From contig NC_092576.1 in NCBI RefSeq assembly GCF_037975245.1, forward strand, positions 17,442,111 through 17,506,110: DNA of 64,000 nt. Direction: 5' to 3'. Both the position numbers and the translations under genes were made by a program. Origin of the DNA: Apostichopus japonicus. Taxonomy: Eukaryota > Echinodermata > Holothuroidea > Aspidochirotida > Stichopodidae. Under the pieces are notes generated by a model, which made no database searches, was not told the origin of the DNA, and saw nothing but the letters and a program-made list of their open reading frames with translations. Positions 12,222 to 22,140 of the stretch are shown in pieces. Numbering within the stretch: position 1 is the stretch's first letter; each line of letters starts with the position of its first letter.

Positions 12222-12485
12222 TTGTATAATTTCCTATTTTTTTCAATTCTATATGGTTCAATTCATATCAATTCAATTCTATACAGTTCTTCATTAACAT
12301 AACAAATGTAGTCGTTAATTCTTCGTTTTCAAAGTTATATGTCTTTTACGCGAATTGTTCACAACAGGGCGACTTTTTCCACTGATATTTTAGATAACGT
12401 CTCAAGTTTTATCATTTAGTTTCGTAGTAGATTGTATTTTCACAAACGGGTTTAACGGTGTTACTATTTTCTGATTATATTGATG

Positions 12486-12778
12486 TTAAATATTAGTAAA
12501 ATATTCAAAAAGCATCTAACCAAAAACGTAATATCTAGTTATTAATAAGTCATCCATTCATTGGCACGATAACAAATTATTATTGTACATATTATTACCA
12601 TATAGTATTCTTTGATTGTCGAATTATTCTATTTTGTATTGATATGTAAACACTTTTCTTCTTTTCTTTATACAGGAAGTCTTCTACTTTGTTAAGCTGT
12701 TGTACGCTGTTTAGAAGACTTCCTTCACACTGTAAATTTACACATGAAAAACAAATAAATCAAATCAAATCAAACGTT
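12486..12778 (+). mobile_element. Small retroposon insertion in a tRNA unit
   Basis: Sibling tRNA units lack this ~290 bp. It ends in a simple tail (AAATAAATCAAATCAAATC). It contains a perfect 12-bp hairpin, GGAAGTCTTCTA at 12675-12686 and TAGAAGACTTCC at 12712-12723 with a 25-nt loop. The same insertion is at about 55500-55790, so it predates the duplication. It may be a SINE or a 5'-truncated LINE end. Confidence 0.6.
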
Positions 12779-12883
12779 CTTCAAACACAAATAATTCATT
12801 TGAGTCTGCATACAACGAATGTTAAAACAAAACAATATAGCTATATATGTTAGCACTGGTTGAATACGTGTTATTACACCAGC

Positions 12884-12955
12884 GGCCTGTTGGTCTAGTG
12901 GCATGATTCTCGCTTAGGGTGCGAGAGGTCCCGGGTTCGATTCCCGGATAGGCCC
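12884..12955 (+). tRNA. tRNA-Pro(AGG)
   Basis: Fully paired 72-nt cloverleaf: acceptor GGCCTGT/ATAGGCC, anticodon stem CTCGC/GCGAG with AGG, T arm CCGGG-TTCGATT-CCCGG. A T-rich run that could end pol III transcription follows. Confidence 0.93.
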
Positions 12956-13307
12956 TTGTTTTAATTTTCTATTTTATTTTACGATATTATTTGGTTTGTT
13001 TGTAGTTCTTCATTTAACGTAGCCTGAAGTCGTTCTTCGTTTTCTTAGTATTTTTTCTTTATGCGATTTTTTAACAATAATGCGACTCATTCCAATGCTC
13101 ATAGATAACGTCTCAAATTTTATCCTTTAGTTTTGTAGTAGATTGTATTTTCACAAAAGAGTTAAAGCTTGTTTACTCTTTTCTGATTTTTATTTATGCT
13201 CTTCCAACATAAGTATTTCATTTGAGTCTGCATTCAACGAATGTTATAAAAACAAACAATATAGCTACATATGTTAGCACTGGTTAAATACGTTTTATTA
13301 CATCAGC

Positions 13308-13379
13308 GGCATGTTGGTCTAGTGGCATGATTCTCGCTTAGGGTGCGAGAGGTCCCATTTTCAATTCCCGGATAGGCCC
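13308..13379 (+). pseudogene. tRNA-Pro(AGG) pseudogene
   Basis: Anticodon arm intact, but the acceptor starts GGCATGT (one mismatch) and the T arm reads CCATT-TTCAATT-CCCGG with three mismatches, losing the B box. The identical damage is at 20229. Confidence 0.85.
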
Positions 13380-13736
13380 TTGTTTTAATTTCCTCTTTTA
13401 TTTTTCAATTTTATATTGTTTGTTGGTAGTTCTTCTTGACGTAACAAACGAAGTCGTTCTTCGTTTTCTAGGTATTTTTTTCTTTTTTTGCGATTTTTTT
13501 TTATAATAGTGCGACTTTTTCCACTGCTTATAAATATCGTCTCGAGTTTAATCCTTTAGTTTGGTAATAGACTGCATTTTCACAAAAGGGTTAAAGCTTG
13601 TTTACTCTTTTCTGATTTTATTTATGTTCTTCCAACACAAGTATTTCATTAGAATCTGCATACAAAGGTTGTTATTAAATAGCAATTTAGCTATATATGT
13701 GTTTACACTGGTTGGAATAAGTTTTGTTACATCAGC

Positions 13737-13808
13737 GGCCTGTTGGTCTAGTGGCATGATTCTCGCTTAGGGTGCGAGAGGTCCCGGGTTCGATTCCCGG
13801 ATAGGCCC
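13737..13808 (+). tRNA. tRNA-Pro(AGG)
   Basis: Intact cloverleaf identical in sequence to the gene at 12884. Its upstream flank (GTTTTGTTACATCAGCGG) is the empty-site form of the site where the 5.6-kb element inserted in the next unit. Confidence 0.93.
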
Positions 13809-14551
13809 TTGTTTTAATTTCCTCTTTTATTTTTCAATTTTATATTGTTTGTTGGTAGTTCTTCTTGACGTAACAAACGAAGTCGTTCTTCGTTTTCTAG
13901 GTATTTTTTTCTTTTTTTGCGATTTTTTTTATAATAGTGCGACTTTTTCCACTGCTTATAAATATCGTCTCGAGTTTAATCCTTTAGTTTGGTAATAGAT
14001 TGCATTTTCACAAAAGGGTTAAAGCTTGTTTACTCTTTTCTGATTTTATTTATGTTCTTCCAACACAAGTATTTCATTAGAGTCTGCATACAAAGGTTGT
14101 TATTAAATAGCAATTTAGCTATATATGTGTTTACACTGGTTGGAATAAGTTTTGTTACTCTCTTAAATTTGAAGACTGAAAAATTCAGTCTAAGGTTCGA
14201 CTGAAATTTATTTCAGTCCATAAGACCGATTTCCAGACGCTAAGACTGGAATTGTTTCCGAACGTAATTCAGCCTACAATAGACTGAATGCAATACCCAA
14301 TAAAATCATTGTATTTTGTCACGTGCTCATTTTAATTTCAGTCCATGCGAAGACTGAACAGTTAAACCAATCCGGTCTGTCCAAATTAATGACGTATCCT
14401 AATCTACATATGCCCGGCCGCGTACGTAGGTACGTACGAACGTTGAATCGACTCGCCATCTTAGCTGAACTTACCTTGAATACCGAGAGAGTTTACGCTT
14501 CGTTTTATGTGTAAAAACTAACCTTTTTAAGCTTTCCACGAGGGTATAAGA

Positions 14552-17500
14552 ATGGCAGAAACATTGAGAACGTGTTTGGCAGGTAAAGGATATGCAGAAG
14601 AAGTAATATCATTGCTCGAAGGTAATATTAAAACAGGCCGTTTTTAATCGATTCATACTCATACGCAGTCATAGCGTTAACATGAACAATGCTATGCCTA
14701 GTACAGTAGTAGTACAGTTGGCTATAGCCTAGTATAGTTATACAATGGCCCGGTATACACTGTACTGTCAGACTGTCGTACATGTACGTCTATTGTGTCA
14801 CTGGTTACGAGTAATTTAGTGTTGGCCTAGGCCTAGTGATATTTTACTAATTATTACTAAATTAGGCAAGCCTATTCAGAGTGTGCCAACTGAAATTAAT
14901 AGGTACCGGTTAAAACGAAAAAACAAGGCTTAGCCTAACGTTAGGCCCCTAACGTTAGTCCTTAATAAATGATTTTTTTTTGAAGAAAATTTATTCCTAC
15001 CCTGCAGGCTGCGCATACAAGTTTACTTAGCCTAAGTGAAAAGGCATTGGCTATTTACCCGGCCGTTAGGCACTGGTGCTATAGGGCTCAGTATGGTTTC
15101 TACTTGGTCACTTCGTGGGGTCACTTATCATTACAGTCAATGGAGAAATACTAGATTTTTCACTTCTTTAATTGTAATTTAAAAGAAAAGTACTGAAATG
15201 CTTTCTTTTTCTTTGAATATGTTTCAGATAAATGCCTAACACATCTATTAGTAGCAAACAAAAATAATAACACATTTCCATACCCATCTAAAATAGGAGT
15301 GTTGGACATTATTGGCTAATTCAAGCCAGTGGGGCGTGGGTAATCAAATCGTCCATGACAGGCCGCTGGCCCTTTTACGGGTTAGCTCAGTTGGTAGAGC
15401 ACCAGACTGAGATGCTGAAGGTTGCAGGTTTGAATCCTGTGCCAGCGATTTTTCAGTAGCTTTATTGCAGGTAGATGTGCTTTGCAGCCAGTTAAGTATG
15501 TTATCTGTAGGCTAGCTTCGCATTTTTCCATTGTAAAGGGCATTGAGACCGGTTTACGTATAATGCGCTATATCAAGCATTTCTAATAATCATAACCTTC
15601 TTTTCAGTCAAAAGATAACTGAAGAAGCAAAATTCAGATCTGATGTAGTAAGTTTCATAATTGTGATACTAGAAAACTCTCCTAGCATTCTGATTTGCAG
15701 TAATAAAATGTTTACATTTCTTTCAGATAAATGAGGAGTTTCGATTAATGTTTGCCGAATCCAGGGATAACTTCATCACAAAGTGGGATGGATATAGAGA
15801 ACGCATCATAGAAGTGAGAAAGAAAACCTCACCAGCTATCGCAAATATGATTGATGCTTTTGAGGAAACTGATAGTAGTAAGTTAAATTAGTATAGCTAT
15901 CATATTTCAAAGTTTTCTTTGTATGCCTTTTTCTAGCTAACCAATCAATAACGTTTTGGGCATTAACCCTTGGTAAGAGGCTGGAAAGTTCTAAATTTTA
16001 TTCTTTTTCTCAATTTGGGCAAATTGTGGCAGCTTGATAGATAAAGGTTTAAAATTAAGACCGAAAACTTAATTGTTCTTATTTTTTCTTATTACCATAT
16101 AGGCAATAATAAACATCATAGTTAAATTTTCTGTGAATATTCTTTGAAATCAAGCACTTAAAGTACTATAAACATTTTTTCCTGTTTACGATTAGAAATA
16201 TGACACAATTTAATTTGAGCAGATTGTCATCCAAAATTCAATGAACCATAACTTTAAAAAATCAATTTATCAATAACTTTATAGTTTGTGAAAATACAGA
16301 ATTATTTATTTGGATGTATAACTTATCTGGATTATATTCAAAAAGGTTATTTATGGAATGTGCCATTTGTTCACATTTACTTGTTCTATGATTTATTGCA
16401 TTTAATTAGCCACATACTATGCCTTGGAGGTTATGTTTAAAACTTCAAACTCAATTTTCTTTTCAGAGGATATGTGTGCTTTATATACATTTATATATAT
16501 ACTGCACAGGTCAGTGACTATGTTAAAGCAGAAGCAGCAGTCCACTAGCAGAGCAGGGGCACTGTTGTACTTCCTTCAGAACAAACCTGTGAGTATTTTA
16601 TGACAATATACCGTTCATTCCCTTGCTCAATGCTATATAAACACCCCTGCGTTTAGTGGAAAAGTTTTGGTTTTACAAAATTTGCTTGGCTAAACAAAAA
16701 TTGGCTTGTTATGTGGAAAAAAGTTTGTCTGGTGTATATTAAGGTTAGCATCATATCCACTGGGTCTTATGGCTCTTTTCCATTGGCGCTACTGAATGGT
16801 ATAGGCACTGGCTCTATAATCATCATGGCTCAATGGAAGTGACTTGTATAGAGTAGGAAAAAACACTTATTATGGCAATGTAAAGCAGGAATAATTTATT
16901 CAGCACTGTCTGATCGGCAGCGATACTGACAAGAACGTGGAGCAAGGCGGAAAACCGGCAAAAAGGGAATTTAATAGGGGTGTTTGGGGGAGAATGCCCA
17001 TTGTGGTCACAATTGTAGTAAAGTGACATAATATTTTTAAATGTAAAGCCAACCAATATATATGCCATTTTTAGTAAGGAATAACAAAGATAGAGATGGA
17101 AAAACGGTTGACTTATGAACCCTTCAGGTGTCTGAGATGTACAATTATTGATACTGAAGGTACACTCTGCCAGTCTGTCCAGGGTTTGTAATAACCAAAT
17201 TTTGTAAAGTTGTCTGTCAAAGGTTTGTGAATTTTTAGTGACATTCTAGGGAGATCATGTAAGAAGTTTAGTTTATGTAAAATTTTATTCTCGTATGAAT
17301 AAACTGGAAGTCTCATGGAATATTTAGATTGGCAGTTTGCCTAATGTTCAGATGTTAATTTAATAGTACGGTGTAAAATATACATATTTTTTTGTCATTT
17401 CTCTCTAGCTTGACACCAGCATTGATGCTACCGCTGCCGGAATAGATGGAAAGTATGTACAACTGTACATACTTTCACTCGGACCTGCCCAAAATCCGTC

Positions 17501-17726
17501 ACAGTTCTTTATTTTTGGCGGATAGAATTCCAATTCCTGCAGGAACAAGTAACAAGTGGATAGATTATTTAAAGCACATTACACATTTAATGTGCATTAT
17601 GCTTTGGCACTTCATCAATTCTGTGAATTCTTAGCTGCCTTTTTATATGGAGTGATTCCTGCTACGTCAGTAAAGGCACCATTGCGTAGCTTGGCATCTA
17701 ACATTAAATTAATTTCTCCTAAGTAG
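14552..17726 (+). pseudogene. Multi-exon gene inside the TIR element, product unknown
   Basis: Candidate exons are 14552-14621 (ATG, MAETLRTCLAGKGYAEEVI), 15608-15647, 15727-15877, 16467-16588 and 17409-17525 or beyond. Exons 2 to 5 join in one open frame with GT-AG borders and phases 0, 1 and 0. Exon 1 leaves phase 1 while exon 2 needs phase 2, so an exon may be missing or the start is wrong. Readable parts include FITKWDGYRERIIEVRKKT, RAGALLYFLQNKP and YVQLYILSLGPAQNPSQFF. A TAG at 17523 ends the frame, but coding-like sequence continues in two other frames to 17726 (DRIPIPAGTSNKW, then FKAHYTFNVHYALALHQF), indicating frameshifts. The style resembles uncharacterised proteins found in animal genomes near repeats; I cannot name a family. 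Confidence 0.6.
15362..15590 (+). mobile_element. tRNA-derived SINE inside an intron of the TIR element
   Basis: The tRNA-like head has GGTTAGCTCAGTTGGTAGAG (A box) and GGTTTGAATCC (B box). CGCTGGC and GCCAGCG could pair as an acceptor, but about 8 extra bases follow the first strand. The tail has TTGTAAAGGGCATTGAGACC and ATGCGCTATAT, typical of marine invertebrate SINEs. A functional tRNA is unlikely. Confidence 0.7.
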
Positions 17727-17879
17727 CTTTTTAGAGTGGTGTTGCAAGTGTTTATTTGTATGCTGTATTTTCATTTTGATGTTGTGTCATGTAAACAATT
17801 GTTTTGTTTATTTAAACACCAGTACTATCGGTATTATAACTTAGTTTGGTACAATTCTGAATTGTAATCCATCCATTGT

Positions 17880-18840
17880 CGGGTCAGTCAGTTTCCAAAA
17901 ATGGTTCAATTATGAGAAACGAGTGTCAGAATGGTGTGGGCTGGTAAGAGATGGGGTTGGGAATAAGCAGCAGAAATGAAAACCCTGAAGGGTAGGTGGA
18001 GAGGTTGGGAGTATAAAAAATGTTGGGGTGACAAGAGGCTGGAGCTTGGAAGAAGGGCTTGGCCAAATGGCCTTTTCCAGTATCCGTCCATTGTCGGTCA
18101 CTTTCCAAGTCGCCTATGCCAGCATCCGTTCATTGTTGGTCACTTTCCAAGTGGCCTTTGCCATTATTTTTTCTTTAAGTACAATTTAGTTTAATATTTT
18201 AAATTTCGTTATACCAATATCTGTATAATAAAGAACTTGCCCTGTCATAATTGGTTCGGGTTATTATTATATTTGCTACAACTGCTGCACATGGGTTTCA
18301 CTTAAAAGTATGAATTTAAATTAAAACATAACAATTAATGTTTCAAGCCTTAGATTTTTAGGACACTATATAAAAATATTCCAGTTGTTAATATACATTA
18401 TTTTTTATTTAGGAACTTGCCTTCTCTGTACATAAGTTGAGTGTAATCTGTTATCCGTCAATTGTAATCCGTTCATTGTCGGTCACTTTCCAAGTGGCCT
18501 TTTCCAGTATTCGTCCAGTGTCGGTCACTTTCCAATTGGCCTATGCCAGTATCCGTCCATTGTCGGTCACTTTCCAAATGGCCTTTGCCAGTATCCGTCC
18601 ATTGTCGGTCACTTTCCAAATGGCCTATGTCAGCATCCGTTCATTGTTGGTCACTTTCCAAGTGGCCTTTGCCATTATTTTTTCTTGAAGTACAATTTTA
18701 GTTTTACATTTTAATATTCTTTATATCGATATCTGTAGGATAAACGAACTTTCCCTGTCATAATTGGTTCTGGTTATTATTATATTTGCAGCAACTGCTG
18801 CACATGGGTTTCACTTAAAGGTATGAATCTAAATAAAAAC
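17880..18840. repeat. 42-bp minisatellite and internal direct duplication
   Basis: Units of 42 bp around CGGTCACTTTCCAAGTGGCC occur about twice at 18085-18170 and about five times at 18470-18670. The following ~170 bp (CATAATTGGTTC, ACTGCTGCACATGGG) is also duplicated (18165-18330 and 18670-18835). The 42-bp unit is a multiple of three and keeps a frame open at 18437-18688. There is no other sign that it is translated. Confidence 0.75.
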
Positions 18841-19555
18841 TAAATTAAAACTAAATAAAACTATAAAAATAAATGTTTCAATCCTTAAATTTTTAGGACA
18901 CAAAATAAATTAGTTATGGTCAAATTAGAAATTTCTGGTAAACTTGACCACATTTATAGAGTTTGCATGTCAAATCGTCGGCACCGGAATTGCAACTTTA
19001 ATTTTTGGAATATTTCATAACTAAAACTTTACATTTAATTTATTTTTGTAGTTTAGGTAAATAACCAGTATTTAGACCTAAGATATCATAAATAAAACCC
19101 AAGCAAACAAATTTAACTTTTGTACTATTTTTGTTATATTTCTTAAATGTATCCAAGAAAATAAATAAAGACAGTTTTAATACAGTTTTTAAACTTTTAA
19201 CAGGTGTTTTGTTTTCTTATTTCCATAGTTAGTGGAATGTTCCCATGAATTATTGTTTTATTGTATATTGTAAAGCAAAATCTAATTTAAAAATATGTAA
19301 CTATCAACCTGCTTTTTTAACCAGTTGTTTCTAAAATTATACTCCATTTAGGAATTTTTACAATTTTACGGGGAAATTTCCTTTAACCTGCCTGGAGGGC
19401 GACTGTAATCGTCCCAATTTAGTGCCTTTGGGCAGTTTTTTGACTGGCATATTGGACTATTAATCCCTGAATTAAAACTATAAAATGACGATATTCTGTC
19501 TAGCCACTTTTTTTTTAAAGTCTAATTGAATAAAATAATTTAAACCTTATAGGCT
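18841..19555. other. AT-rich interior of the TIR element, no gene seen
   Basis: No exon with good borders or RNA gene recognised before the right subterminal palindromes begin. Confidence 0.4.
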
Positions 19556-19799
19556 GGATTCTAATCTAATTTGGCTTAATTTCAGTCTAAGAAAGGGTAA
19601 ATTCCAGTCCTGTTACACTGAAATCATTAAGTCTAGCTAGACTAAAAATCAGTCGTTTTACAGACTGAAAATTTTCAGTCCTTCCTTAGACTGAATTTCA
19701 GTCTGAAGCAACTGGTCCCTCAGTTCGTCCGCTCTTAGACTGAAATTTCAGTCTATTAGACTGAAATTTCAGTCTATAAATTTAAGAGAGTACATCAGC

Positions 19800-19871
19800 G
19801 GCCTGTTGGTCTGGTGGCATGATTCTCGCTTAGGGTGCGAGAGGTCCCGGGTTCGATTCCCTGATAGGCCC
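19800..19871 (+). tRNA. tRNA-Pro(AGG), one T-stem mismatch
   Basis: The gene separated from its normal upstream flank by the 5.6-kb insertion. T arm CCGGG-TTCGATT-CCCTG has one mismatch and the D loop has GGTCTGGTGG. A and B boxes are preserved. Confidence 0.8.
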
Positions 19872-20228
19872 TTGTTTTAATTTTCTATTTTATTTTACGA
19901 TATTATATGGTTTGTTTGTAGTTCTTCATTTAACGTAGCCTGAAGTCGTTCTTCGTTTTCTTAGTATTTTTTCTTTGATGCGATTATTTTTTTTACAATA
20001 ATGCGACTTCTTCCAATGCTCATAGAAAACGTCTCAAATTGTATCCTTTAGTTTTGTAGTAGATTGTATTTTCACAAAAGAGTTAAAGCTTGTTTACTCT
20101 TTTCTGATTTTTATTTATGCTCTTCCAACATAAGTATTTCATTTGAGTCTGCATTCAACGAATGTTAAAAAAACAAACAATATAGCTACATATGTTAGCA
20201 CTGGTTAAATACGTTTTATTACATCAGC

Positions 20229-20300
20229 GGCATGTTGGTCTAGTGGCATGATTCTCGCTTAGGGTGCGAGAGGTCCCATTTTCAATTCCCGGATAGGCCC
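20229..20300 (+). pseudogene. tRNA-Pro(AGG) pseudogene
   Basis: Same GGCATGT acceptor change and CCATT-TTCAATT-CCCGG T arm as at 13308, so copied by unit duplication. Confidence 0.85.
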
Positions 20301-20656
20301 TTGTTTTAATTTCCTCTTTTATTTTTCAATTTTATATTGTTTGTTGGTAGTTCTTCTTGACGTAACAAACGAAGTCGTTCTTCGTTTTCTAGGTATTTTT
20401 TTCTTTTTTTGCGATTTTTTTTATAATAGTGCGACTTTTTCCACTGCTTATAAATATCGTCTCGAGTTTAATCCTTTAGTTTGGTAATAGATTGCATTTT
20501 CACAAAAGGGTTAAAGCTTGTTTACTCTTTTCTGATTTTATTTATGTTCTTCCAACACAAGTATTTCATTAGAGTCTGCATACAAAGGTTGTTATTAAAT
20601 AGCAATTTAGCTATATATGTGTTTACACTGGTTGGAATAAGTTTTGTTACATCAGC

Positions 20657-20728
20657 GGCCTGTTGGTCTAGTGGCATGATTCTCGCTTAGGGTGCGAGAG
20701 GTCCCGGGTTCGATTCCCGGATAGGCCC
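20657..20728 (+). tRNA. tRNA-Pro(AGG)
   Basis: Intact cloverleaf identical to 12884 and 13737; member of the 428-bp array. Confidence 0.93.
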
Positions 20729-21084
20729 TTGTTTTAATTTCCTCTTTTATTTTTCAATTTTATATTGTTTGTTGGTAGTTCTTCTTGACGTAACAAACGA
20801 AGTCGTTCTTCGTTTTCTAGGTATTTTTTTCTTTTTTTGCGATTTTTTTTATAATAGTGCGACTTTTTCCACTGCTTATAAATATCGTCTCGAGTTTAAT
20901 CCTTTAGTTTGGTAATAGATTGCATTTTCACAAAAGGGTTAAAGCTTGTTTACTCTTTTCTGATTTTATTTATGTTCTTCCAACACAAGTATTTCATTAG
21001 AGTCTGCATACAAAGGTTGTTATTAAATAGCAATTTAGCTATATATGTGTTTACACTGGTTGGAATAAGTTTTGTTACATCAGC

Positions 21085-21156
21085 GGCCTGTTGGTCTAGT
21101 GGCATGATTCTCGCTTAGGGTGCGAGAGGTCCCATTTTCAATTCCCGGATAGGCCC
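21085..21156 (+). pseudogene. tRNA-Pro(AGG) pseudogene with broken T arm
   Basis: Acceptor is normal (GGCCTGT) but the T arm has the CCATT-TTCAATT-CCCGG damage. It combines features of intact and defective siblings, suggesting gene conversion or unequal exchange. Confidence 0.82.
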
Positions 21157-21512
21157 TTGTTTTAATTTCCTCTTTTATTTTTCAATTTTATATTGTTTGT
21201 TGGTAGTTCTTCTTGACGTAACAAACGAAGTCGTTCTTCGTTTTCTAGGTATTTTTTTCTTTTTTTGCGATTTTTTTTACAATAGTGCGACTTTTTCCAC
21301 TGCTTATAAATATCGTCTCGAGTTTAATCCTTTAGTTTGGTAATAGATTGCATTTTCACAAAAGGGTTAAAGCTTGTTTACTCTTTTCTGATTTTATTTA
21401 TGTTCTTCCAACACAAGTATTTCATTAGAGTCTGCATACAAAGGTTGTTATTAAATAGCAATTTAGCTATATATGTGTTTACACTGGTTGGAATAAGTTT
21501 TGTTACATCAGC

Positions 21513-21584
21513 GGCCTGTTGGTCTGGTGGCATGATTCTCGCTTAGGGTGCGAGAGGTCCCGGGTTCGATTCCCGGATAGGCCC
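21513..21584 (+). tRNA. tRNA-Pro(AGG)
   Basis: Intact stems; the D loop reads GGTCTGGTGG rather than GGTCTAGTGG, as in the gene at 19800. Confidence 0.92.
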
Positions 21585-21934
21585 TTGTTTTAATTTTCTA
21601 TTTTATTTTACGATATTATATGGTTTGTTTGTAGTTCTTCATTTAACGTAGCCTGAAGTCGTTCTTCGTTTTCTTAGTATTTTTTCTTTGATGCGATTAT
21701 TTTTTTTACAATAATGCGACTTCTTCCAATGCTCATAGAAAACGTCTCAAATTGTATCCTTTAGTTTTGTAGTAGATTGTATTTTAACAAACGGGAGGAA
21801 GCTTGTTTACTCTTTTCTGATTTTTATTTATGTTCTTCCAAAAAAAGTATTTCATTTGAGTCTGCATACAACGAATGTAATAAAAAAAAGATATGTGTGT
21901 TAGCACTGGTTGGAATACGTTTTATTACATCAGC

Positions 21935-21996
21935 GGCCTGTTGGTCTAGTGGCATGATTCTCGCTTTGGGTGCGAGAGGTCACCGGTTCAATTCCC
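21935..21996 (+). pseudogene. tRNA-Pro(TGG) truncated at the 3' end
   Basis: D and anticodon arms are present (loop TTTGGGT). The last ten bases that complete the T stem and acceptor are missing; TTCCC runs directly into TTGTTTT. The same truncation is at 56317. Confidence 0.88.
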
Positions 21997-22140
21997 TTGT
22001 TTTATCTTCCTATTTTATTTTCAATTTTATATTGTTTGCTGGTAGTTCCTCTTGAACGTAGCAAACGAAGTCGTTCTTAGCTTCCTAACTTTTTTCTTTT
22101 ATTCGATTCTTCCATCTTCCATTATATATAATGCCAACAG

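Larger units (their letters stand above)
14158..19790 (+). mobile_element. 5.63-kb DNA transposon-like element with TIRs, unclassified
   Basis: The ends are CTCTCTTAAATTT and AAATTTAAGAGAG in inverted orientation. Imperfect similarity continues inwards through several palindromic GACTGAAATTTCAGTC words (14175-14215 and about 19560-19780). Sibling tRNA units have the uninterrupted site GTTTTGTTACATC, so the insertion duplicated TA (14156-14157 and 19791-19792). It lies 9 bp upstream of the tRNA-Pro at 19800. Inside are a multi-exon gene (14552-17726), a SINE and minisatellites. No known transposase domain was recognised, so the superfamily is open; a TA duplication fits Tc1/mariner-like and some other groups. 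Confidence 0.8.
20229..21940 (+). repeat. Tandem 428-bp tRNA-Pro units
   Basis: Starts of successive tRNAs at 20229, 20657, 21085 and 21513 are exactly 428 bp apart. Each unit contains a T-rich downstream run, AACGAAGTCGTTCTTCG (imperfect palindrome) and a conserved upstream flank. A 69-codon frame beginning ATGGTC... in the flanks repeats with the unit and is not a gene. Confidence 0.93.

Noticed and set aside
15362-15440. Functional tRNA gene at the SINE head
   Set aside because: Extra bases between the possible acceptor strand and D arm, poor anticodon stem and a SINE-type tail.
11974-21546. Recurring 69-107 codon frames overlapping the tRNA-Pro genes (begin ATGGTAATAG-type flank sequence)
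   Set aside because: They recur only because the 428-bp unit recurs, run through the tRNA genes and contain no coding signature.
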